Shown here: positions 48,844 through 59,788 of the stretch, piece after piece | Layout of the letters: every line of letters begins with the position of its first letter | Position numbering within the stretch: the stretch's first letter is position 1 | Assembly (NCBI GenBank): GCA_021234155.1 | Contig: JAJEKV010000135.1 | Coordinates: 1,493,065-1,557,064 of the forward strand | Direction: 5' to 3' | From: Isoetes taiwanensis | Taxonomy: Eukaryota; Streptophyta; Lycopodiopsida; Isoetales; Isoetaceae | DNA: 64,000 bases | Made by a program: the position numbers and the translations under genes | Notes under the pieces: model-generated | What the model was told of the DNA's origin: nothing | Databases searched by the model: none | Seen by the model: the letters and a program-made list of their open reading frames with translations, nothing else

Positions 48844-49111
48844 GGTCTCTCTGCGTTAGCCTCGTTCAAAAACCGGAGTTTAGTTTCTTGACCAGCGTGG
48901 ACGTGTGAGACATGGGCCCCATTTTGATCAAAACATGTCCAATTTAGGTAAACTAAGGGTGTAAAGATGACAGACTCATCAAATTAGGCAGAATTGACCC
49001 CTTACTTGGTCAATTTGGAGTTGTTTTGGGCAAATTTGGGCAAGGTCTCACACATTGCGCCTCGTGCAAAAACTGGAGTTTAGTTTCTTGACCAGGCACG
49101 ACGTGTGAGAC
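48844..49111. repeat. Two 67-bp hairpin repeats (downstream pair, copy A)
   Basis: Units 48844-48911 and 49044-49111 follow the pattern GTCTCACACxTTGCGCC...loop...GGCxCGACGTGTGAGAC. In 48844-48911 the left arm is degraded (GTCTCTCTGCGTTAGCC). The loop keeps CAAAAACxGGAGTTTAGTTT. They lie past the stop codon of the H3-like gene. Confidence 0.85.
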
Positions 49112-49254
49112 ATCTCACTTTTTGGTCTAAAGATGTCCTATTTTACTAAAACAAAAGCTATTACATGCTAACTCAACCTATTTAAGCAAGATTACACATA
49201 TAATCTATTCAAAATTCTTTTGTATTAACAAAATTTTCATTATTTACAAAATTT

Positions 49255-50583
49255 CTAATGTGGTTCTCCCTTGATTATACTGGCCAAGTGCATGTCCTTC
49301 CTCATCAGAGTTACTCGCTTGGCATGCACGGTGCAAGCTGTGGAGTCTTCAAAATGTTTTGCACTATCTTACGCTTTCAACGCTTCTGAAGTGCCCGTGA
49401 CATCTCGTCTGTTACCCTCATGCCGGTGTTGAAGTCCTGCATCACTTCTCTGACTAGACGGGCAAAGTGTGAGGGGGATTAAAACGTGGCTGCTGATTTG
49501 GAAGTGTCGATCTCCCTTAGTGCTTTTCTCTCGGTCTCCTTCTGGCTTTCTTCTTGGCTGGCTTCTTAGGGGCTTTGGCTTACGTGGTGGCTGGCCTTAA
49601 GGTCCTGCTTGCTTTGTTGGGTGTCACCCTCGATGGTCGACCATGTTCTCGGTAATAGGAGTTGTAAGCCTCCCATTTCTTCTGTAAAGCCTCGTGTTCC
49701 CTCATCTTTCTCTAATGTAGATCTTGGCCCGGGGTCCGTGACATAGGATTCTCGAGGGGGTAGTGGTTGTTTCTTCTGTCCCCAAGTCGGATATTTAGGG
49801 GTTTTGCCTTTGGATCCGGCTGCTCTCCCGGGGTGCTCTGGTCGGGTATTGGCTGCTCATCACACGGGGTTTAGAAGAGCTTCCACCCGGTGTTGGGGTT
49901 GAAGTCTTCATCTTGAAGTCGTCGAGGAGGCGGGGGGCTGATCGGTGACCGATTCGGTGATGGCGACCTTGGGGTTGGATTTCTTTGTTCGCGGAACCTC
50001 CTTGAGTTTCCTTGGGCCCACCACAAACTTCCCCTTCTTCTTGAGTTCCTCTGTTTTGCTTTCTCCTCCTCCTCCTCCCTCTCCTCCCTCTTCTTTTCTT
50101 CCCTCTTCCTTTCTGTGGCATTCTTTTGCTTTGTGCTTTTTTGATCCATGAGGTCTTGTTCTTCGCTTGGATCAGTGTTGGCTCCTTTGCTCCTCTCGCT
50201 CCTCGGCCTCCTTCTCTCGAACCCAAGCTCGAAGTTGCTCTTCGATGGTTGGCTCGGGAGTGTACCGCCTCCGCTCCTCACGTTCCTCGGCTACCGATCT
50301 TGTTCTGCTTCTTCTTCCTTTCCTCCTCCTCCACTTCTTGGAGAATCTTACGCATGACGTCCCCACGCTCTTAAGCCTAGGACCTCTGTTCCCGCATCTG
50401 AGTGTGCATCCTCCTCGACCTGCTGGGATCCTTCGCTTTGGTGTTCGTCCGAAGCTGCTCCCTCACTTGATGAAGACTAGTCATGCCTGAGAAGGCGCTC
50501 CTGAAGCATTCTCTGTATCGTATGGGATCATGGGCGGGGGATCTTTGGCGGACCTTCCTGGCGGTTTGTTTGGTTGGCGCCAT
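49255..50583 (-). pseudogene. Retrotransposon-borne histone H3-like gene, copy A
   Basis: The frame opens MAPTKQTARKVRQ, differing from the histone H3 tail (MARTKQTARKS) at R2 and S10. About 300 charged residues follow: EVEEEERKKK-type coiled coil, a KGKFVVGPRKLKEVP-like block, an acidic stretch and a Lys/Pro block. The end is a histone H3 fold: [44 protein letters not shown] and SIIKGE, then a stop at 49257-49255. The length of about 443 codons is over three times that of H3. Frame breaks occur near 50377, in the middle and around the alpha-N helix, where a stop follows TSKSAATF. Copy B is better preserved in the histone fold. Confidence 0.85.
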
Positions 50584-50685
50584 GTTTGACTCGTCAATCC
50601 GATGTAATACAGGCCAAAGATCGCCTTAGGGGAGCTGGGAGCGGGGTTTCTAACAAGGGAACGCATACAAATGAGGGGGGGTCTA

Positions 50686-50700
50686 CATCTATTTATAGCC
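50686..50700 (-). promoter_or_regulatory. TATA box of H3-like gene, copy A
   Basis: GGCTATAAATAGATG on the minus strand is an excellent plant TATA box about 105 bp before the ATG at 50583. The identical sequence stands at the same distance in copy B. Confidence 0.7.
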
Positions 50701-50799
50701 TGGGCAATTTTAGGTCAAAATTCAAGTTACTCTATTTAACGTGCCAGGGTACCTATTGACTTAAAACATACACTTATTTCAGAGTTTTTATAAGCATTA

Positions 50800-51055
50800 G
50801 TCTCACACGTTGCGCCTCGTGCAAAAACTAGAGTTTTATTTTTAGACCAGGCGCGACGTGTGAGACATGGTACATTTTTGATTAATTTACATGATTGAAG
50901 CATACTATTCTAACTAACTCTTACCTTAGAACTCGATTTACCATGTTACTTTTCTAAAATTCATGAAGTTTTAAGGTGTTCTTGGCTCAATGTCTCACAC
51001 GTTATACTCGCTCAAAACCGAAGTTTAGTTCTTTGACCAAAGCGACGTGTGAGAT
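50800..51055. repeat. Two 67-bp hairpin repeats (upstream pair, copy A)
   Basis: Units 50800-50866 and 50992-51055 lie between the primer-binding site and the TATA box. The first keeps near-perfect 18-bp arms. In the second, several CG and GC positions are changed (GTTATACTCG for GTTGCGCCTCG). Confidence 0.85.
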
Positions 51056-51229
51056 CACCTTGCCTTAGAAGGTTTTGGTTCATTCTTTTTAGTCTTATTA
51101 TGTTCCAATTCACTTAGCATAAACTACAAAATGAGAAAAAAAATCCCACTTTTCGAGGTTTGAGGATCCTATCAAGTTAGTACTACTGGGAGTATGGTCA
51201 GTGCTTTGCTCTTGGTCTCCAAGAACATT

Positions 51230-51241
51230 GCTCTGATACCA
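51230..51241 (-). other. G2 primer-binding site (tRNA-Met)
   Basis: TGGTATCAGAGC on the minus strand is the exact initiator Met-tRNA primer site. It is next to the LTR edge TGTGACG at 51243 and proves the minus orientation. Confidence 0.93.
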
Positions 51242-51242
51242 C

Positions 51243-51780
51243 TGTGACGTCCCCTACTGTGATATCGATGCCCGCGACCGTATAGAAACAGGAGTTCATC
51301 CCCATACCAGCTCCATCGATCTGGGGGCCCTCCACATATCAGCGTGACGTCTGGGGTCCCCCGGTGGGAAGAATGAAGGGGTCATTTTACTCCGTCTCCC
51401 TCGGGGCCTATAGCCGCTGAAGCGTAAACATACATGTCAAGAATATAAACATCATATACCCACCTCGAAGGGTGACACATCAACATCTCAGATAGACAAA
51501 GATCAAAGACAATGCAAGGGGGAAATCCTACCGTGGCTCGGGACTCGGGGAATGACCGACAAGCTTGGTCTCGAGTTCATTGCGCATGGAATCATGACAA
51601 TGGATTGGGTGGCATAAGAACATGGCAATGGGTTGTCCACTCCATCTGCCCCTCCATTGCACACACTTTTGCGAGTAAGGGTGAAAAGTGTTGGGACTGG
51701 ATCAGCCAGCCCATGGGATGCATAGCCAAAAGGGCTATTCCTGGGTTGCATCTCCCCAGTTCCGATGGGGCAGGTAGGGA
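51243..51780 (-). repeat. G2 5' LTR, truncated
   Basis: This aligns with the first part of 25930-27700. It ends abruptly at GGTAGGGA where a CACTA end begins. The expected continuation (TCACTCCCTCGAGAGATC in the 26 kb copy) is not found to the right. Confidence 0.85.
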
Positions 51781-54020
51781 CACTACTACAAAAATACGTA
51801 TAAATGGCACAAATAAGTGTCATTTTTTACGTATAGAAATGACACTTTTGATGTGTGCCATTTGTGCAAATTTATGCCCTTTATCCTCCGCCCTTTTTGT
51901 GCCATTTTTGTGTGGCCAAAATATTTGTCATTTAAGTGTCGTTTAACTGACATGTTTATGCCATTCAACTGTCATGTAAGTGACATGCATTTGACATATA
52001 TATGACTTAGTTGTGCCTTTCATGTGTGCTTTAAGTGACATGCATAATGCGATTCAAGTGCCATGGAAATGACATGAATTCTAACATGTATATGTGGTGC
52101 TTGTGCCACTCAGATGCCATATGTGACATGTAGGTGACATATATATGTGATGATTGTGTCATTCAAGTGCCATGTATGTGTAGTGGTTGCGACATTCAAG
52201 TGGCATTGATATGTCATGCATACGACACATTTATGGGAAGGAATTGCCAATTTTACATGATTTGAGTATCATACACTATCACAAGGATATTCAATTATCA
52301 TATTATGTGCCAAACTTATAGACATTATGAACAAGAAATATGTTTGCAATAAAACTTGCAATAGCAACAACAAAGTGTCATAGACAATAACTCAATAAGT
52401 TTATTGAGAAATATTACTTAATAAAGATAGTAACCATATGATTACTGAGTTTATCGCATCTTTGAATGTCGTAAGTTCACTTGTTGGATATAGTAACTGA
52501 TCATTCAAGTGTCCAGGGTTCACGTTTTGAATCGCAATTGAAGCATTACCATTCCCAATGGGTTGAAAGTGGCAAGTCTTCTTTGGGTCCAATGAGAAAA
52601 TTCTTCCATGACCAATGATAGATTTATTTCTTAGATCAAGAATTTGGACTTCACTATTCTCCTAATGTGAATCAAACAAGAAGAAGAGTAAGTATTAATT
52701 CTCAAAAAACTTAAGGACTTGAATCACAAATAAAGATATTACCTCAAAACTTTTCTGGACATGTTTTGTCGACAGGCATTGTTTTTTAAACTTAGGAATG
52801 GCGCTTCCCTAATGTCCAGGCATTGAAGAAGATTAATGGAACTTATTATATAATTCACTAAGCAAAATGATTTACTTACTTGGCTTCCAATCGAAGCTTC
52901 TTTATTCATGACTTTTCTCGCCACCTACATCGACGTTTGTAAAGGATTTATAAAGTAAAATAAAATGCACGAACATTTAATGAAGATGTTTTCAACTTAC
53001 CTTTTTATTCATGTCTTCTTCGAGTTGTTTCTTTTTCGCATACAAGCTTTCAATTTGTTTGTGCAATTCCTGAAGCATAGATTTAGCATCGTTCACTGAT
53101 TGTGTAACATCAACTTGACCTTCTATAGGCTTTTCAAAGCTCTCATAAAGAGGGATCGGTTTCACAACACGTTTGCATGTAGTCTTCATATTGAAAGATG
53201 GTGAAGAAGGTGCACATGTCTCCTAAAAGTACATAGAACAAATAAAATAAATACATCAGAAAGTTCAACATATTGTTTTGAAAAAACACAAATGGAACTT
53301 ACATTATTTGATTTCTCTTCTAGATCTAGCGTTTTGACTCCCCTTGGTACAATTACATACCCTTTAGAGGTATGAGCTTCATTTGCAATTTCAGCTGTGG
53401 TTGGCGACCTTTGCATCTTCTCTTTCTATAAAATTTTAACCATAGTGTAACTTATACAATTAAATAGAATTATTTCCCAAGTTAAAAACAAGATTCTTAC
53501 CAAATACATATATGTTCCAGCATAACCCCTTCTTCCCATATTGACAGTTTGTTTTTGATCGGCTCTGGCCTTTTTATTACGAGTGCTTGAGTTCTACAAA
53601 AATCCAACTTAGTATTTGCATCTAAATTATCTATATAATGTAAGTAAAAATGGTTAATAGTATACCTTGTATTGCCTTGTCTCCATATATGCAAGAAATC
53701 TGAACCACATATCATTTTTCATCCACTCTGGCTTCGTAGGCTCCTCGCCAATCTTCCTTGCTCGTAAGACCCCCTCACAAACACTTCGTCTCGCATCTCT
53801 AATACCTTTAGAAAGGCGTTTTCACCAATACTTTTTGTCCCATTCAGCCCATGGAATAACAAGCCAATCCTAGTTTCAACAAGCAAAAGTCAATAAATTT
53901 TCTTTATTAGCAAAAGAAACATAGAAGATAAAGCATATATGAATTTATTAGAAAATTACTTACCTGGATTGTTTTTCGCACAAGGTGCAATTGTCCACTA
54001 GGAATTTTTCTCATGTCTGT
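51781..54020 (-). mobile_element. Second CACTA element, right part missing
   Basis: It starts CACTACTACAAAAATACG at 51781 inside the G2 LTR, with GGA before it. From about 51800 to 52230 there are many copies of (A/G)TGACATG(T/C)AT and GTGCCATT motifs, a subterminal array. A transposase-associated gene follows on the minus strand. No matching right end or second GGA border was found, so the element is truncated near 54020. Its ends differ from those of the 30-44 kb CACTA, so it is another family. Confidence 0.8.
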
Positions 54021-54021
54021 T
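52401..54021 (-). pseudogene. CACTA transposase-associated gene (Transposase_24/Ptta type), 5'-truncated
   Basis: Exons on the minus strand, all in phase: 54021-53964 (start uncertain), 53869-53666, 53593-53501, 53425-53303, 53222-53001, 52924-52880, 52808-52743, 52661-52401. Motifs: DWLVIPWAEWDKKYW, WFRFLAYMETRQYK, NSSTRNKKARADQKQTV and GRRGYAGTYMYL, the plant Ptta/En-Spm transposase domain. A coiled coil (LHKQIESLYAKKKQLEEDMN) and GHGRIFSLDPKKTCHFQPIG follow. One in-frame TGA follows DKKYW, where relatives usually have W. Upstream exons are missing. Such genes usually encode the DNA-binding partner of the CACTA transposase. Confidence 0.85.
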
Positions 54022-54045
54022 AGCCCTTTGGGCTAAACATATGTA

Positions 54046-54195
54046 TGAGTGGCATAGGCCACATGTATTTATCACATTGGACCACTTGATCTAGGGCCCA
54101 GATTTAGCCCACATATGTGGTAGGTGGCATAGGCCACATGTATTTGTCATATTGGACCCCACAATCTATGGCCCAGATTTAGCCTAGATTTTTGG
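54046..54195. repeat. Tandem duplication (~75-bp unit)
   Basis: Two copies of GTGGCATAGGCCACATGTATTT...GCCCAGATTTAGCC start near 54049 and 54124. Confidence 0.85.
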
Positions 54196-54199
54196 AAGG

Positions 54200-57100
54200 T
54201 GAGATGTCAGTTAGGGTTAGGGTTTTGCTCTACTATTTAGAGAGAGCATTTCCTCTCATTGTTTAGGTTTTTGCTCACGTTTTGGAGCACCTCCTTTTGG
54301 AGCATGAATATGATTCAGTTTTGTTCATTCTTTGTTTTGTTCTTGTTCTTGGAGTTTCTTCCCACCTTCTTTTGTTGATCCATGAGCATTTGTGGCAGCC
54401 TTGTGGCATCCGCGATCATGGAATTTCTTCTTTGCAAAGGTGATGCCAAGAACCCCAAATATCAACACCGGCGCTCATCATGCAGGGTCTCTTGGGCTCA
54501 TGATCAATTTCTTGTTTTTCTTTCAAGCATCTCCAAAAGTTATTATGCAAAAATATTGGTTCTACATCAACACTTTCTTCGATTCTTATCTCTGATATTT
54601 GCCCACGTTTACAGGGGCCAAGTGATTTTTGGGAAAATAAGCAAGGAGCATATATCTTTTCGTATATCTTTTCATATATCTTTTCCCTTTTGCTTGGGTT
54701 CATCATGTTCCATTTGCTTGGGTTTATCATCGACACTATTTTTGCTATCGATTGTAATTTTGTGTTGCGATGTCCTCCGGGTCTTCAATACTATCCGGTC
54801 CATATATCTTGGGATTTTCTTTTGAGTACTGGAGATGCCCTTCGGATCTTGATGAGGGAAACCCGTAATTTCTTTCTTGAATTAATTTCGAACCTTTTTT
54901 CGATATTTCACGGATATCCACCGGCCAAGCCACCAAGCCACCAAGACATCCATCCGGTGCGCCACGGTCTAAATCTATTGTCTTCTCTTCATCACGCAAA
55001 TAAGCATTTCTAAAGGCGCAAAACAGAGAAATCCAGAACTTTCTAGTCCTGGATTAAAGATGCCCGACACGGACACACTTTCGGTTTCAGCCGAAAGTAA
55101 TGTGCGAAATGAGGTGTATATGATGCACAATGCTGCTACCATTGCCTCATGCCATAAATTTTCTGAGCAAAGCATCCGCCCATTTTCGTTACAATTCTAG
55201 TGAGACCCAATTCTGAAGACCCAACCTCCAGTATCGCTCTACGGGATCTGGGGTTTGGACGAAAAACTCATTTTCGTTTCCAGCTGCTGCGAATTTTAGG
55301 ATTCAACTCCCAAATATCCAGCCACATCAAATTCTTCTCGGAATCCCGCAATCAGATGACCCCAATTTGATCTGCAAAGAAGCAAAACAGAGACATCACT
55401 CTGGTGCTCTGCTCTTTACTCAGAGTTTTCTTGATGCAGCATCCGCTTTTTTGCCCAACTCAGCTAATTTCACAAGTTTCTATGATCTGCATTCGAGCTT
55501 TATGCGCACAGCAGGTACAACACAGGGGCACTTAACCTTTTTTTCAAACCGAATGCAGGTATCTTTCTGTCCTCACAGATGATTCGACACGTTTGGCTAT
55601 TCTTGGGGAACATGGTCTTACCACCGAAATGGAGGAACATGGTCTTACCACCGAAATGGAGGAACATGGTCTTACCTTAGTCGGCATGGTTTGCCTTGGC
55701 AAACAAGCCCCAAACAAATTTTCTTGCATCAACAGTTCAATCTTCTGGGGTAATGTCTTTTACAGTTCCATGGGATCAAGCTCGCTCCCTTTTCCTCAAA
55801 AGCCCCATGGATTTGTTATGCCAATTAGCCATGGATTCAGCAATACTTTCAAGCCGTCTTGGAGCTGCATAGCCAACCGATATCTCATCCATCTCCTGGA
55901 ACATTTTAGAGACAATGAGATGCCCTCTTTCTGCAACAAACAATTTTTTTGGCTGCAACCCGGAATCACTTCTGCACACTTCATCTGCATCTACCAACAG
56001 ACCATGGCGTGACAACGGTTTTTCCATGCCAGAATCAATCAAGCTTCTGTCCTGCAATCCGGAAATTTTTAGCGCCATCTTTCAGTGGCATTCTCCCAAC
56101 GGCTGCAGTGATATTTCAGTATTTTCGTGGCAATCAAAGGCACTCTTTTTCGCAACATTGATCTTACGGCAAAACTTGGGCGCGAATTACGTGCATCTAC
56201 TCAAGCCCCTTGAAGAAACCAAATCGCGGGCTCCACGGCGTGGACCAATCTATGACTTTTTTCACGAAGTGTGAAGCCCACCCGCGACTCTGTGACCCCA
56301 AAATTTTCAAGACATCACTACCTTCGCCACGGCCGAAACAGAGCAAGCACTAGAGTTTTGCCTGTGTTTTTTCAAAGGGTTTGAGTGCATCACAAAAGCC
56401 CGCGGCCATCGCGGCGTGGCTTCAATCTGCAAAACCTTCGCGGCGTCGTCGCCCAACCTTCCAGAAGCCCACGGCCATCGCGGCGTGGCTTCAAGTCTGC
56501 AACATCTTCCGCATTGGGTTTTGTCGCGCCTTCGTGGCGTGTATTAACCCAAAAAAGTCTTGGAGACCTTTACGCAGCTCTCCGCGGCAACAAGCTTCAA
56601 GGCCATACGGTTCGGGGGTGCTACCCTCACCGCGGCCCCTGTAAGTCGTCCACGGCCCGTCACTTTCGGCATATCCCGGCCTCCCGCGGTGGAGTCAGAT
56701 CGAGCCCCCCGGGCCACGACCCCTGGCGTGGCGTGGACCCTCCCGCGGCTATCGCGGCGTGGCCTTCCGCCCTCGAATCCCGCGGCCCATCCGGGATGTG
56801 GCCACGGCACCTTCTTCCGCCCGGCTGGCCCCTCCGCGTGGTACCGATTTTGGCGTGCGGCCCCAACCATTGAAAAAAAAAAAAAAAAAAAGAAGCATGA
56901 AATCACTTGTCGTTCAACACACATATCTTCAATGACTCGATTCTTTTATGGCGACACTTGGCACTTGGGCCATTCAAGATGGGCAACATTCTTGGTATTT
57001 TCCACTTCTTCTACTATTGAAGAGGCTTTTTTTTTATACCATCTATCACGTTCTATACATGGCGTGCTTATAAGCAAATGGCGTGAAGATGATTCAAACT

Positions 57101-57810
57101 TCCGCCCCTTTCATACCTTAACCTTACATGGCCCAACGACATGTTAAGGCCATTCTTCAACAACTCGCTGCACAACTCGATCCCGTCCCTTTGGCGTGAC
57201 TTTTTAATGGTGACTTCTTGACCTCTTCTTCAATTTTTGAGGCATTATGCCTTTGGAGGTACAACTTTCATCAACCTATAATTCCAGCAATCCTCTTTTC
57301 ATGCAAGATGTCTTTGGAGCATAATTTTGGCACATTTTGGGGGACGCCTCATCTTTTGCCGCATTCTTGGAGATTTCTTTGCACCCTTGTACCAACAAAT
57401 CTCACACAGCCCTATGGCGTGTGTAGGCCTTTTTTCAGCAATCTTTCCTCAACATTCAAGCTTACCTCATCGACCCAAATGCAGGGCGTTTGAGAGACAA
57501 CTTTTTTCAATCCATCTCGGACGTCCATAATACATGGCGGTTGAGCCTCTTTCAAGTTCAACCAATGGCGTGAAGATGACTTATGGCCTTCCGCCCCTTC
57601 AATTTCAACTCCTTCAAGTTCAACTATCTGCTCAAACTCTTTCAAGTTCAAATGGCGTGAAGACGACTTAGGGCCTTCCGCCCCCTCAATCACTTATGTT
57701 TCAACTCTTTCAAGTTCAACTCCTTGTTTCAACTTTTCAAGTTTAAAAATGGCGTGAAGATGACTTTGGGCGTTCCGCCCCTTCCACAATTTTTTTCTTC
57801 ATTTGGGAGG
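54200..57810. other. Unidentified region, possibly retroposon-derived
   Basis: I recognise no gene. Notable content: a 27-bp unit repeated 2.5 times at 55609-55676 (GAACATGGTCTTACC...); two copies of GCCATCGCGGCGTGGCTTCAA near 56404 and 56477 in a GC-rich stretch (56380-56870); a 19-base poly(A) at about 56873-56891, which would fit the end of a plus-strand retroposon; and four copies of AATGGCGTGAAGATGA...TTCCGCCCC between 57070 and 57785. A minus-strand frame at 55776-56078 (100 codons) has no known motif. Confidence 0.45.
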
Positions 57811-57813
57811 GAG

Positions 57814-58080
57814 GTCTCACACGTTGCGCCTCGTTCAAAAACTGGAGTTTAGTTTCTTGACCAGGCGCGACGTGTGAGACATCGGCCCCATTTTGATCAA
57901 AACATGTCCAATTTAGGTAAACTAAGGGTGTAAAGATGACAGACTCATCAAATTAGGCAGAATTGACCCCTTACTTGGTCAATTTGGAGTTGTTTTGGGC
58001 AAATTTGGGCAAGGTCTCACACATTGCGCCTCGTGCAAAAACTGGAGTTTAGTTTCTTGACCAGGCACGACGTGTGAGAC
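57814..58080. repeat. Two 67-bp hairpin repeats (downstream pair, copy B)
   Basis: Units 57814-57880 and 58014-58080. In the first, the 18-base left arm GTCTCACACGTTGCGCCT pairs with AGGCGCGACGTGTGAGAC with one mismatch, around a 31-base loop. Confidence 0.92.
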
Positions 58081-58223
58081 ATCTCACTTTTTGGTCTAAA
58101 GATGTCCTATTTTACTAAAACAAAAGCTATTACATGCTAACTCAACCTATTTAAGCAAGATTACACATATAATCTATTCAAAATTCTTTTGTATTAACAA
58201 AATTTTCATTATTTACAAAATTT

Positions 58224-59576
58224 CTAATGGGGTTCTCCCTTGATTATACTGGCCAAGTGCATATCCTTCCTCATCAGAGTTACTTCGCTTGGCATGCGGT
58301 GCAAGGCGTGGAGTCTTCAAAATCTTTGCACTATCTTCCGCTCACCGCTTCACGGAAGTGCCAGCAACATCTCGTCTGTTACCCTCATGCCGGTGTTGAA
58401 GTCCTGCATCACTTCTCTGACTAGACGGGCAAAGGGGGCGCGGGGGATTAAGAAGCCGTAGCTGCGCTGGAAGTGTCTGATCTCCCTTAGTGCTTTTCTC
58501 TCGGTCTCCTTCCTGCTGGCTTTCTTCTTGGCTGGCTTCTTAGGGGGCTTTGGCTTCTGTGGTGGCGGCCTTAAGGTCTGCTGCTTTGTTGGGTGTCCAC
58601 CCTCGATGGTCCTGACCCTGTTCTCCTGGTAATAGGAGTTGTAAGCCTCCCATTTCTTCCTGTAAGCCTCGTGTTCCCTCATCTTTCTCTCGTAGATCTT
58701 GGCCGGGTCCAAGTGACATAGGATTTCTCGGGCGGGCAGTGGTTGTTTCTTCTGTCCCCAATTAGGATATTTAGGGGTTTTACGCCTTTGGATCCGGGCT
58801 GCTCAGTCGAGGTGCTCTGGTCGGTATTAGGGCTGCTCATCACCTGGGGGTTTAGAAGAGCTTCCACCTTCGGTGTTGGGGTTGAAGTCTTCATCTTCAG
58901 AGTCGTCAGAGGAGGGCGGGGGCTGATCAGCTGACCGTTCGGTGATGACGACCTTGGGGTTGGATTTCTTTGTTCGCGGAACCTCCTTGAGTTTCCTTGG
59001 GCCCACCACAAACTTCCCCTTCTTCTTCAGTTCCTCTGCTGCTTTCTCCTCCTCCTCCTCCCTCTTCCTCTTCTTTTCTTCCCTCTTCCTTTCTCGGCGG
59101 CATTCTTTTGCTTTGTGCTTTTTGATCCACGCCGCGAGATCTTGTTCTTCGCTTGGATCGAGTGTTGGCTCCCTTTGCTCCTCTCGCTCCTCAACCTCCT
59201 TCTCTCGAACCCAAGCTTCGAGTTGCTCTTCGATGGTTGGCTCGGGGAGTCACGCCTGCTCCTCCTCACGTTCCTCGGCTACCCGATCTTGTTCCTGCTT
59301 CTTCTTCCTTTCCTCCTCCTCCACTTCTTGGAGAATCTTCTGCATGACGTCCGGCTGCTCTTCGCCTAGGACCTCTGTTCCCGCATCTGAGTGTGCATCC
59401 TCCTCGACCTGCTTTGGGATCCGCCCGGCTTTGGTGTTAGGTCAAGTTGCTCCCTCACTTGATGAAGACTAGTCATGCGAGAAGGCGCCCAAGCATCTCT
59501 CAGATCGAGGCGAGGATCATGGTATTTGGGGATTGGCCTGGCGGACCTTCCTGGCAGTTTGTTTGGTTCGCGCCAT
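58224..59576 (-). pseudogene. Retrotransposon-borne histone H3-like gene, copy B
   Basis: The start reads MARTKQTARKVRQ; residues 1-9 after Met equal canonical H3 (R2, K4, R8 and K9 kept) and S10 is V. The middle has VEEDAHSDAGTEVLGEEQ, EVEEEERKKKQEQDRVAEE, PEPTIEEQLEAWVREKE, GPRKLKEVPRTKKSNPKVV, an acidic SSDDSEDEDF block and KPAKKKASRKETERK. The histone fold follows: ALREIRHFQRSYGFLI, APFARLVREVMQDFNTGMR and [17 protein letters not shown], with a stop at 58226-58224. Loop 1 has canonical H3 length, without the CENH3 insertion. Small indels break the frame after residue about 19 and in the alpha-2/alpha-3 region. It could act in the element's chromatin, but that is untested. Confidence 0.88.
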
Positions 59577-59674
59577 GTTTGACGGCTCGTCAATCCGATG
59601 TCGGGCGCCAAAGATCGCCTTAGGGAGCTGGAGCAGGTTTCTAAGGCGGGAACGTACAAATGAGGGGGGGTCTA

Positions 59675-59689
59675 CATCTATTTATAGCC
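59675..59689 (-). promoter_or_regulatory. TATA box of H3-like gene, copy B
   Basis: GGCTATAAATAGATG, about 100-105 bp before the ATG at 59576, identical to copy A in sequence and position. Confidence 0.7.
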
Positions 59690-59788
59690 TGGGCAATTTT
59701 AGGTCAAAATTCAAGTTACTCTATTTAACGTGCCAGGGTACCTATTGACTTAAAACATACACTTATTTCAGAGTTTTTATAAGCATTA

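Larger units (their letters stand above)
25930..51780 (-). mobile_element. Chromodomain Ty3/gypsy retrotransposon G2, interrupted by CACTA
   Basis: Read on the minus strand, the order is: 5' LTR (51780-51243, truncated), primer-binding site, two hairpins, H3-like gene, two hairpins, second accessory gene, gag, protease, RT, RNase H, integrase, chromodomain, 3' LTR. A 13.7-kb CACTA sits inside RT. The chromodomain after integrase places it among the chromoviruses. The leader of more than 4 kb before gag is far longer than usual and carries extra genes. Coding frames have many small indels, so the copy as given is defective. Confidence 0.85.

Noticed and set aside
56544-56924. GC-rich frames on both strands
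   Set aside because: They run through the poly(A) and CGCGGC-rich repeats, with no recognisable domain.
58942-59472. Long plus-strand Ser/Phe/Leu-rich frames opposite the H3-like gene (also 49945-50490)
   Set aside because: They are the antisense of the Glu/Lys/Arg-rich coiled-coil segment, whose minus-strand frame has the motifs.
58224-59576. Centromeric histone CENH3 as identity of the H3-like fold
   Set aside because: The tail is canonical H3 and loop 1 lacks the longer CENH3 form. Canonical H3 ancestry fits better, though this was judged by eye.
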